From a bacterium (GTDB lineage Bacteria > Patescibacteriota > Minisyncoccia > UBA6257 > GWB1-50-10), in NCBI GenBank assembly GCA_021825465.1, contig JAKAGX010000022.1:1-12165 (forward strand): DNA of 12,165 nt, given 5' to 3'. Every line of letters starts with the position of its first letter. Within the stretch, counting starts at the first letter, position 1. This document shows, piece by piece, positions 1 to 4,862 of the stretch. The notes under the pieces were generated by a model. That model searched no databases, had not been told where the DNA came from, and saw nothing but the letters and a program-made list of their open reading frames with translations. Position numbers and translations under genes: made by a program.

Positions 1-110
1 TTTTTGATCTCGAGAAACGGATTGATATTCTCGCCGTCGCACGTGAACCGGCGCGGGATCATATCCCCGTTCTTGAACGCCGAACTCTTGAGCGTCAATT
101 GATTTTCCAT
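1..110 (-). CDS. YbhB/YbcL-type PEBP family protein, 5' part only
   Basis: Only the first 36 codons are in the window; the gene runs off the left edge. Visible in the N-terminus is the family pattern F-x-N-G-x-x-I-P, then the block F-T-C-D-G-E-N-I-N-P. This is how bacterial Raf-kinase-inhibitor-like (PEBP, YbhB/YbcL) proteins begin; relatives usually have S-P-P-L where this has N-P-F-L. PEBP proteins are small soluble proteins with an anion-binding pocket, and their bacterial role is poorly defined. The ATG at 108-110 is preceded by a G-rich stretch, and TATAAT lies 9 nt upstream. It is divergent from dnaX, with a 76-bp shared intergenic region. The short visible length limits certainty, but the motif match is good. 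Confidence 0.75.
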   Translation of the reverse strand, partial: MENQLTLKSSAFKNGDMIPRRFTCDGENINPFLEIK

Positions 111-119
111 TACCCCCGC

Positions 120-128
120 ATTATACCA
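120..128 (-). promoter_or_regulatory. Extended -10 promoter (TGGTATAAT) of the PEBP gene
   Basis: Read on the minus strand this is TGGTATAAT, a full extended -10 (TGn + TATAAT). The hexamer ends 9 nt before the ATG, so the expected transcript would carry only about 2-3 nt of leader. No convincing -35 is seen; that position falls inside the heptamer array. Confidence 0.65.
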
Positions 129-140
129 CGCATTTTCACC

Positions 141-168
141 ATCCCCTATTCCCTATACCCTATCCCCT
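141..168 (+). repeat. Four-unit heptamer repeat array upstream of dnaX
   Basis: There are four consecutive 7-bp units, ATCCCCT, ATTCCCT, ATACCCT and ATCCCCT (consensus ATNCCCT). The array fills the space between the divergent -10 elements of the PEBP gene and dnaX, covering the -35 position of both. A matching four-unit array lies in inverted orientation at the 3' end of dnaX. Confidence 0.8.
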
Positions 169-172
169 TGTA

Positions 173-183
173 TATAATGGAGG
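173..183 (+). promoter_or_regulatory. -10 element and Shine-Dalgarno of dnaX
   Basis: TATAAT at 173-178 runs straight into GGAGG at 179-183, and the ATG is at 187. Eight nt separate the hexamer from the start codon. If this -10 is used in the normal way, transcription would begin within or after GGAGG, so that apparent ribosome-binding site may be only partly transcribed. Confidence 0.6.
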
Positions 184-186
184 CAT

Positions 187-1305
187 ATGCCGCATCTCGC
201 CATCTACCGCAAATACCGACCGGCAACGTTTGAAGACCTCCTTGGGCAGGAGACCATTGTAAAGATCCTGAAAGAAGAAGCGAAACAAGATCGCTTGTCC
301 CATGCTTATATTTTTTCCGGCCCCCGCGGCACCGGAAAAACCACGTCCGCCCGCCTCATCGCAAAGATCGCAAACTGCGAAAAGCGCGCAAGCGACCAAA
401 AGTTCCGCGAAAAGGGCGAGCCGTGCAACGATTGCGCGACATGCCGGGCGATCGACGAAGGCAAGGCGCTCGACGTCATCGAGATCGACGGCGCATCGAA
501 CCGCGGCGTCGACGAGATCCGGAATCTCAAGGAATCCATCCGCACGTCCCCCAGCGCCTCCCGCTTCAAGGTGTACATCATCGACGAAGCGCACATGCTG
601 ACAAAGGATGCGTGGAATGCGCTCTTGAAGACGCTCGAGGAACCGCCCGCGTACGTTGTGATCATTCTCGCGACGACGGAGATCGAGAAGGTCCCCGCGA
701 CCATTTCTTCGCGCGCCCAAAAGTTCTATTTCAAACTCGTCCCCCGCGAGAAGATCGTCCAAAAATTGGCGAGGATAGCAAAAGAAGAAGACGTGAAAAT
801 TTCGCCCGAAGCGCTCGACCTCATCGCCGACTACGCCGAAGGGAGTTTTCGCGATTCCGAATCCCTGTTGGACCAAATGGTCTCGTTCGGCGACAAGACA
901 GTTGACGTCGAGGAGATCGAAAAAGCGGTCGGCAAGATCAGCTTTGACAAGATCGACGCTTTCGCCGAAATGCTCGTAAAGGGAGATGTCTCGGGGGCGC
1001 TCGCCTTCGTCGCGGAAGTTGCGGACGGCGGGTTCAACTTGAGCCAGTTCCTTCGGGACGTCATCCAGCATCTCCGACGCATCCTCGTTCTCCGCGTAAG
1101 CCCACAAATGGAAGAGATCTTTAAAAAGGAAATGATGGCGGAACACCTGGCGAAACTCATCGCTCAATCGAAAAATCTCAAGCCGGCGCACATCGCGCTC
1201 TTAAAGACGCTTATCAACGCATACGGCGAAATGCGGTACAGCCAGTTTCCACGGATCCCCCTCGAAGTTGCCATCGTGGAAGGATTGGAGAAAATAAAAA
1301 GCTAG
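187..1305 (+). CDS. dnaX: DNA polymerase III subunit gamma (DnaX), short form
   Basis: This is the ATPase of the sliding-clamp loader, which with delta and delta' opens and loads the beta clamp at primer ends. In the 372-residue product, Walker A is GPRGTGKT (45-52). The zinc module has Cys64, Cys80, Cys83 and Cys86. Walker B is YIIDEAH (130-136), followed by sensor 1 LATTE (161-165), the SSRAQ arginine-finger segment (174-178; most relatives have SRCQ) and the sensor-2-like GSFRDSESLLDQ (219-230). The C-terminal third matches the clamp-loader collar domain. The protein stops there, so the tau-specific domains that bind DnaB and the polymerase are missing. No A-rich slippery frameshift site is visible, so it looks like a gamma-only form. 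Arginine codons are almost all CGN. The start has GGAGG directly upstream. Confidence 0.96.
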   Translation: MPHLAIYRKYRPATFEDLLGQETIVKILKEEAKQDRLSHAYIFSGPRGTGKTTSARLIAKIANCEKRASDQKFREKGEPCNDCATCRAIDEGKALDVIEIDGASNRGVDEIRNLKESIRTSPSASRFKVYIIDEAHMLTKDAWNALLKTLEEPPAYVVIILATTEIEKVPATISSRAQKFYFKLVPREKIVQKLARIAKEEDVKISPEALDLIADYAEGSFRDSESLLDQMVSFGDKTVDVEEIEKAVGKISFDKIDAFAEMLVKGDVSGALAFVAEVADGGFNLSQFLRDVIQHLRRILVLRVSPQMEEIFKKEMMAEHLAKLIAQSKNLKPAHIALLKTLINAYGEMRYSQFPRIPLEVAIVEGLEKIKS

Positions 1306-1331
1306 GGTTTGGGGAATAGGGTCTAGGGTAT
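1304..1331 (-). repeat. Four-unit heptamer repeat array at the 3' end of dnaX
   Basis: Plus-strand units are AGGGTTT, GGGGAAT, AGGGTCT and AGGGTAT, the reverse complement of the ATNCCCT family upstream of dnaX with a few changes. The array is again exactly 28 bp and four units. It begins within the dnaX stop codon (TAG at 1303-1305). Confidence 0.75.
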
Positions 1332-1368
1332 AGAACTTTTTTGCTTTACTGAGCCGTCTTAGATAACG

Positions 1369-2055
1369 CTAAGCTTTTAATATTGAGAGGCCGAGGACGT
1401 TCACGAACCAAAAGCCGAACGCTGCGGCAATGAATGCCGCAGCAAAAAGCGGATCGGTCACCGGCGTGTATTCTTCCTTCAAGACGAATTGGCGGTAAAG
1501 CCCGAGCGCCAGGAAAAACAAAAGGAAGAGCACGAAGAAGACGACAAATCCGGGCCATCCGGCGGCGATCCCCCCAAGGAGGCCGAGCCGGGCATCCGCC
1601 ATGGTCAAAAACCGCGGGTTTTTCTTTTTCAAAGAAACGAGAATGAAGTAGAACGCGAAGGAGAGAACAAGCGTGATCAAAACCTCCAGCCAAAAATGGT
1701 TGAATGAATAGAACGAAAAGTAGCCCCCCTTCACATTGAAGAGCCACGGCATGGAGTTTGCGAAATCGGCAGGGATCTTCCGAAGCGGCTCCGTAAGCAA
1801 AACAGACGAAAGTCCTCCGGCTTTCCAAAGGAGATACTGCCCCCACGTCAAAAATGCCGCGTACAAGACCTTGAAACCGATCGCAAGAACGACAAGTTTT
1901 CCGAAAAACTTCGCGGTTTTCGTTCCTTCCAAGTCCCCTCTCCGAAAATGCAAATAATATTTCAGTGCTCCTAATATTAGGAGCACGCCAAAAAATATTT
2001 CCGGGACGTAGTTCAAAATCGGACTCAAGAAAATGCTAAGAAGAATGTGGCTCAT
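1369..2055 (-). CDS. Multi-pass membrane protein of unknown function
   Basis: I do not recognise a family. From the ATG at 2055 it is 228 residues and very hydrophobic. About five membrane segments are visible, at residues 3-33, 53-77, 121-143, 158-188 and 200-226. A basic loop (KKKNPR) follows the third, and a short Trp/Phe-rich extracytoplasmic or loop stretch lies between the second and third. An upstream in-frame ATG at 2076 would add seven residues, but it overlaps the TATAAT of the likely promoter and would not be transcribed from it, so I prefer 2055. No Shine-Dalgarno precedes either. It is convergent with dnaX (63-bp gap). A weak 5-bp hairpin (CTTAG/CTAAG, 1359-1374) in that gap is the only terminator-like element. 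The 5' flank is shared with tRNA-Gln on the other strand. Confidence 0.75.
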   Translation of the reverse strand: MSHILLSIFLSPILNYVPEIFFGVLLILGALKYYLHFRRGDLEGTKTAKFFGKLVVLAIGFKVLYAAFLTWGQYLLWKAGGLSSVLLTEPLRKIPADFANSMPWLFNVKGGYFSFYSFNHFWLEVLITLVLSFAFYFILVSLKKKNPRFLTMADARLGLLGGIAAGWPGFVVFFVLFLLFFLALGLYRQFVLKEEYTPVTDPLFAAAFIAAAFGFWFVNVLGLSILKA

Positions 2056-2074
2056 TTGATATTTGATCAAGTCC

Positions 2075-2083
2075 ATTATACCA
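2075..2083 (-). promoter_or_regulatory. Extended -10 promoter (TGGTATAAT) of the membrane-protein gene
   Basis: This is TGGTATAAT on the minus strand. The hexamer overlaps the first possible ATG (2076) and ends 19 nt before the second (2055). Initiation about 7 nt downstream of the hexamer would leave a leader of about 12 nt for the second ATG. Confidence 0.6.
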
Positions 2084-2109
2084 TGATAAAACCAGATTTT
2101 TCATAAATT

Positions 2110-2183
2110 TGGGGAGTCGTCTAACGGTAGGACACATCCCTTTGGAGGATGGTATTGGGGTTCGAATCCCTGCTCCCCAGCCA
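2110..2183 (+). tRNA. tRNA-Gln (anticodon UUG)
   Basis: This is a complete 74-nt cloverleaf with an encoded CCA. The acceptor stem pairs TGGGGAG (2110-2116) with CTCCCCA (2173-2179), discriminator G at 2180, then CCA (2181-2183). The D-arm contains GTC/GAC with a TAACGGTAG loop. The anticodon stem CATCC/GGATG encloses the loop CTTTGGA, giving anticodon TTG, which reads CAA and belongs to glutamine. The T-arm has GGG-TTCGAAT-CCC. An AT-rich stretch just upstream, with ATGATAAAA near 2083-2090, may hold its promoter but is not a clear match. Its 3' end is followed at once by a long hairpin and, 170 bp on, by a partial copy of itself. Confidence 0.95.
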
Positions 2184-2221
2184 CAACAAGAAAACCACCC
2201 CAAAGGGTGGCCTTCTTGTTG
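2184..2221 (-). terminator. Long hairpin abutting the tRNA CCA end
   Basis: The arms are CAACAAGAA...TTCTTGTTG (9 bp) and CCACCC...GGGTGG (6 bp) with a 2x2 internal mismatch and a CAAA loop. It starts at the base after the tRNA CCA. On the minus strand the inner stem is followed by TTTTCTTGTTG, a reasonable intrinsic terminator. On the plus strand there is no T-run, so there it may serve as a 3' processing or stability structure. Confidence 0.6.
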
Positions 2222-2225
2222 CTGC

Positions 2226-2250
2226 AGCAGGGCTCGAACCCGAGCATCAC
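2226..2250 (-). other. tRNA-like T-arm fragment on the minus strand
   Basis: The minus strand reads GTGATGCTCGGGTTCGAGCC followed by CTGCTGCAGC. This resembles a tRNA T-arm (GGG-TTCGAG-CCC) running into an acceptor 3' strand, and the terminator-like hairpin comes right after. The T-loop is one base short for a perfect stem. I find no matching 5' acceptor strand or anticodon arm upstream, so it is a remnant or mimic and not a tRNA gene. Confidence 0.4.
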
Positions 2251-2311
2251 CCCGTATCGGGAGGAATGGGAAACCGAGGGTGTCCCAGACGGGGGTCGGG
2301 GTGAGGCGGAA

Positions 2312-2351
2312 GGGTTCTAGGAGCGGAGCGACGGAATCCCTGCTCCCCAGC
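2312..2351 (+). repeat. Partial duplicate of the tRNA-Gln 3' end with a split T-loop
   Basis: The 18 bases at 2334-2351 are identical to 2164-2181 of the tRNA (second half of the T-loop, T-stem and acceptor 3' strand), 170 bp downstream and in the same direction. The other half, GGGTTC, is at 2312-2317, so the copy looks like a T-arm interrupted by 16 nt (2318-2333, TAGGAGCGGAGCGACG). This is the kind of direct repeat left by tRNA-targeted integration or by decay of a second tRNA gene. Confidence 0.65.
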
Positions 2352-2355
2352 AAAT

Positions 2356-2397
2356 CAAATTCGGCGCACCCTTGCGGTGCGCTGGATTTGTATTTTT
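2356..2397 (+). terminator. Strong intrinsic terminator
   Basis: A 15-bp stem (2356-2370 with 2376-2390, two G-T pairs) closes on the loop CTTGC and is followed by TATTTTT. Its core is GCGCACC/GGTGCGC. It closes any plus-strand transcript from tRNA-Gln through the tRNA-fragment region. It points toward the convergent SRPBCC gene. Confidence 0.8.
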
Positions 2398-2403
2398 GGA
2401 TCT

Positions 2404-2430
2404 GGGATTCGAACAGGGGCGAACAACCCC
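2404..2430 (-). other. Second minus-strand tRNA-like fragment and short hairpin
   Basis: The minus strand contains TTCGAATCCC, the same ten bases as the T-loop of tRNA-Gln, preceded by a GGGG-TTGTTCG-CCCC hairpin. It lies 18 bp beyond the stop codon of the SRPBCC gene, so the hairpin may act as that gene's 3' end, although no clear T-run follows. No cloverleaf can be built around it. Confidence 0.3.
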
Positions 2431-2447
2431 ATTTTGAAAACTCCTTT

Positions 2448-2918
2448 TTATTTTTTCGAGGCGAACTCGTCAAGTTTGTCGAGCTGTTCCGCCCAACCCT
2501 GCTCCATACCGCCGAGCATCTGCTCGACGCCCGGCGCAATGCCAGCGGCGCCTGTGTGCACCGTAAGCTTCGTTGAACTGCCATCTATGTCTTCAAATAC
2601 GACCACCGTCACGCCTTCAAGCATATGCCCACCCTTTTCGTCGAGCGCGAAATTTTTGAAGACGAGGAGATGGTTTGGGACCACTTCGCTGAACACGCCG
2701 CTCATCGGGGCCTTTATGCCGCTCATCGGACCCATGTTGTCTCCAGCCTGCATTACGATGTAGATTTTGCCGCCGGCCTTCGCGTCGACTTGGCATATCG
2801 GATTTATGAAGCCGCGCGGCGCCCACCATTGCGCCACTCGCTTTTCGTCGGTCCAATCCTGCCACACTTGTGCGACTGGAGCATGGACCGTCTTCGAAAG
2901 AGTAATGTATTTTTCCAT
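2448..2918 (-). CDS. SRPBCC-fold protein, AHSA1 (Hsp90 ATPase activator-like) family
   Basis: The 156-residue product begins MEKYITLSKTVHAPVAQVW. It continues with the family's W-T-D-x-x-x-V-A-Q-W-W-A-P-x-G-F segment and a C-terminal helix with M-x-x-G-W-x-x-x-L-D-K-L. These mark the START/SRPBCC helix-grip fold in its AHSA1-like branch (COG3832 type). Such proteins are small, soluble, single-domain ligand-binding proteins whose ligands are generally unknown. Length is normal. The start is set at the ATG at 2916-2918 because TATAAT ends exactly 6 nt before it. A GTG at 2939 would add seven residues, but it is upstream of the hexamer. No Shine-Dalgarno is present. Confidence 0.88.
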   Translation of the reverse strand: MEKYITLSKTVHAPVAQVWQDWTDEKRVAQWWAPRGFINPICQVDAKAGGKIYIVMQAGDNMGPMSGIKAPMSGVFSEVVPNHLLVFKNFALDEKGGHMLEGVTVVVFEDIDGSSTKLTVHTGAAGIAPGVEQMLGGMEQGWAEQLDKLDEFASKK

Positions 2919-2924
2919 AAGATT

Positions 2925-2930
2925 ATTATA
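2925..2930 (-). promoter_or_regulatory. -10 element of the SRPBCC gene
   Basis: This is TATAAT on the minus strand, 6 nt from the ATG at 2918 with AATCTT between. Transcription from it would start at about the A of ATG, predicting a leaderless mRNA. Confidence 0.6.
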
Positions 2931-2990
2931 TAAGATCACCCGACTTCCATTCCAGAAACCTCCGACCGGGGCGGGTCAGTTCCTCCCCTA

Positions 2991-3046
2991 TTCCGGCCCC
3001 CGGAAAACCCTTATACTGATTGAAACTCATTGGATAATGAGGGGGT
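2991..3046 (+). promoter_or_regulatory. Leader region of rsgA: small palindrome, -10 candidates and Shine-Dalgarno
   Basis: A perfect TTCCGG-CCC-CCGGAA hairpin (2991-3005) is followed by TATACT (3012-3017), GATAAT (3033-3038) and the strong Shine-Dalgarno GAGGGGG (3039-3045), one base before the ATG at 3047. TATACT would give a leader containing the Shine-Dalgarno. GATAAT is 8 nt from the ATG and would not. Neither has a convincing -35. Confidence 0.4.
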
Positions 3047-4138
3047 ATGAAAATCGAAGATCTGGGATATAACTCGTTTTTCGAGACCGAGAGGGACAAA
3101 CTCGGTTTTCAGGGTTTTCCGGTCGCTCGGGTTATTTCCGAATCCAGAGAAGCATACCGGGTCAAAACGGCGAACGGAGAATACTTTGCAAAAATAACCG
3201 GCAAGCAGATGTTTGAAGCGTCGGACCGGGAGGATTACCCGGCGGTCGGCGACTGGGTCGCCGTCTCCGTACCCGACGGCGAACACGCCGTCATCCGCGG
3301 CGTACTGCCCCGGGCGACGATGATCAAAAGAAGGCACGGGAACAAGAACAGGGCCGGTGAGAAAGACGAGGTCCAAATCATAGCCGCCAACATCGACGTC
3401 GCTTTCGTGGTGGAATCGGTGGACCGGGATTACAACCTGAACCGCTTCGAACGGTATTTCGCCATTGCGGAAGACGGCGGCGTAAAACCGGCCATCATCC
3501 TCAACAAGACCGACCTCCTCTCAAAAGAAGAACTCAATGAAAGACTGACCGAACTTGAGAACAGGTTTCCCGGCATCGATACCATCCCGACGAGTACCGT
3601 GAACAACGAAGGGCTGAATGACCTCGAGAAATATCTCGCGAGGAACAAAACCTACTGCTTTCTCGGATCATCCGGCGTGGGAAAATCTTCACTGATCAAC
3701 AAACTGATCGGCGAAGACGTCATCAAAACCGGCGACATCAGCTCATACTCGGACAGGGGAAAACACGTTACGACGGGCAGACAGATGTATTTTCTGGAAA
3801 AAGGCGGGATCGTCATCGACAACCCCGGCATGCGCGAAGTCGGCATGACGGATGCAAGCCGGGGTATCGACGTCTTCTTTGATGAGATCACCGAGCTTGG
3901 CCAAGGGTGCAGATACGCCGACTGTACGCACACCCGCGAGCCGGGGTGCCGGGTCATGGACGCCGTAACGTCCGGAAAACTGAACAAAGAGAAATACGCA
4001 AACTATATCAATCTCAAAAAGGAGGTCGAGTATTATGAAATGAGCGATGCCGGTAAGAGAGAAAAAGACCGCGAGTTCGGAAAATTCATCAAGAAAGCGA
4101 AAAAGGAATTGAAAAGTTTCAGGGGAAAGGAAAGATAG
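3047..4138 (+). CDS. rsgA: Ribosome small subunit-dependent GTPase A (RsgA)
   Basis: This circularly permuted GTPase checks late maturation of the 30S subunit in the cytoplasm. At 363 residues it is at the long end for the family. An OB-fold N-terminus carries the Y-P-A-V-G-D-W-V segment (64-71). The permuted G motifs follow in order: G4 NKTD (153-156), G1 GSSGVGKSS (207-215), G2 VTT (241-243) and G3 DNPG (258-261). The zinc site is Cys288, Cys293, His295 and Cys301. A lysine-rich tail ends the protein. Arginine codons are unlike dnaX: 14 of 27 are AGA/AGG and 8 are CGG, against 1 AGG of 22 in dnaX. That suggests acquisition from another lineage. It is convergent with the methyltransferase gene, 7 bp away, with no terminator between. 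Confidence 0.95.
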   Translation: MKIEDLGYNSFFETERDKLGFQGFPVARVISESREAYRVKTANGEYFAKITGKQMFEASDREDYPAVGDWVAVSVPDGEHAVIRGVLPRATMIKRRHGNKNRAGEKDEVQIIAANIDVAFVVESVDRDYNLNRFERYFAIAEDGGVKPAIILNKTDLLSKEELNERLTELENRFPGIDTIPTSTVNNEGLNDLEKYLARNKTYCFLGSSGVGKSSLINKLIGEDVIKTGDISSYSDRGKHVTTGRQMYFLEKGGIVIDNPGMREVGMTDASRGIDVFFDEITELGQGCRYADCTHTREPGCRVMDAVTSGKLNKEKYANYINLKKEVEYYEMSDAGKREKDREFGKFIKKAKKELKSFRGKER

Positions 4139-4145
4139 GCAACGG

Positions 4146-4727
4146 CTACCACAGAAACGGCACGAGGGCCTTGGTGCGCTTTTGGTATTCCGGATATTCG
4201 TTCGGGAAAAGCTTCACCATATACCCCTCCTCGATCCGGATGCGGCGGATGAAAACGAGCGTCGCGATGACGAAGACCATGAGCCAGAACCAGCCGGCCA
4301 AGAACGCCGTCCCCAAAAGAGCCGCAAGCATGCCGGTGTATATCGGGTGGCGCAAAAAACGGTACGGCCCCGAGGTCACGAGCTCGTGACCTTCTTTCAT
4401 ATCGGGGTGATTGCTCCAATTGCGGCCGAGGCAAGAGCGAGCCCAAATGGCGAGAGCGATGCCTGCCCAGCACAAGAGAGCGCCAATCGCTTCCAAAAGA
4501 CCTGACGATACAGGCGCAAAAAAGCCCATTCTGTTCCAAGCGGCGCCGATCTTCACGTGATCCAGGGATAAAAGCACCAGGATCACGGCGATCGCAAAGA
4601 GCCTGAACCAGGATCGCCGCCACCATTTGACCGCGACCGTATCCTTTTTCACGCCGATGGCCGATACGCCCCAATAGACCAGAAACGCAAGCCACGGCAC
4701 GGCTACGATCCAATTGATGAAGATCAT
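4146..4727 (-). CDS. Isoprenylcysteine carboxyl methyltransferase-type membrane methyltransferase
   Basis: The 193-residue integral membrane protein has about five membrane segments (1-23, 41-57, 72-94, 132-143, 145-161). The C-terminal half has the ICMT/PEMT signature: T-S-G-P-Y-R-F-L-R-H-P-I-Y-T-G (118-132) and, after the last segment, E-E-x-x-M-x-x-x-F-P-N-E-Y-x-x-Y (166-181). Together these form the S-adenosylmethionine pocket at the membrane surface. Bacterial members methylate lipids or small hydrophobic acceptors; the substrate here cannot be told. The ATG at 4725-4727 was chosen because an extended -10 ends 6 nt upstream. The longer open frame continues antisense through the PNPOx gene and is not real. 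Confidence 0.87.
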   Translation of the reverse strand: MIFINWIVAVPWLAFLVYWGVSAIGVKKDTVAVKWWRRSWFRLFAIAVILVLLSLDHVKIGAAWNRMGFFAPVSSGLLEAIGALLCWAGIALAIWARSCLGRNWSNHPDMKEGHELVTSGPYRFLRHPIYTGMLAALLGTAFLAGWFWLMVFVIATLVFIRRIRIEEGYMVKLFPNEYPEYQKRTKALVPFLW

Positions 4728-4733
4728 TGGCCC

Positions 4734-4742
4734 ATTATACCA
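4734..4742 (-). promoter_or_regulatory. Extended -10 promoter (TGGTATAAT) of the methyltransferase gene
   Basis: This is the same nine bases as the promoters at 120-128, 2075-2083 and 11355-11363. The hexamer ends exactly 6 nt before the ATG (GGGCCA between), predicting a leaderless transcript. Confidence 0.65.
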
Positions 4743-4761
4743 AATTCGTCCCTGCGAACGC

Positions 4762-4778
4762 ATTATACCCAACGGGTA
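4762..4778 (-). promoter_or_regulatory. Possible second upstream -10 within a small palindrome
   Basis: TATAAT on the minus strand (4762-4767) lies 28 bp upstream of the first hexamer and overlaps TACCC-GTT-GGGTA, a 5-bp inverted repeat. It could be a second start point or an operator. An in-frame ATG overlapping it would extend the methyltransferase by 12 residues. Confidence 0.3.
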
Positions 4779-4850
4779 CATTAAAAGAGCGGATAAAAAG
4801 ATTCGTATAGATCGGCTGCTCCCCGCGTCGCCGAGGAGAAGAGAAAGAGG

Positions 4851-4856
4851 TATCAT
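4851..4856 (+). promoter_or_regulatory. Possible -10 of the PNPOx-like gene
   Basis: TATCAT lies exactly 6 nt before the ATG at 4863, matching the spacing at other heads. AAAGAGG just upstream (4844-4850) is Shine-Dalgarno-like, but 12 nt from the start it is rather far. Confidence 0.35.
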
Positions 4857-4862
4857 TATCCT

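Noticed and set aside
160..1191. Long minus-strand open frame (343 codons) across dnaX
   Set aside because: It is a frame shadow of dnaX. The composition is artificial (runs of Arg, Asp and Phe), it has no domain, and the DnaX motifs on the plus strand are unambiguous.
1081..1305. Programmed frameshift making a tau form of DnaX
   Set aside because: No A6-G type slippery run with a downstream hairpin is visible, and no downstream frame has tau-like sequence.
1359..1378. Terminator between dnaX and the membrane-protein gene
   Set aside because: The stem is only 5 bp (CTTAG/CTAAG), and the following CTTTTAA is too weak to support a call.
2222..2310. Complete second tRNA on the minus strand
   Set aside because: Only the T-arm-like part is present. 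No 5' acceptor strand, D-arm or anticodon arm can be paired within 100 nt.
2164..2351. CRISPR or integron attC site
   Set aside because: There is only one repeat pair, explained by the tRNA 3' end, with no regular spacers, no R-box/L-box arrangement and no integrase in the window.
2109..2576. 155-codon plus-strand frame through tRNA-Gln
   Set aside because: It crosses a complete tRNA, a terminator and the antisense of the SRPBCC gene, so it is not a protein gene.
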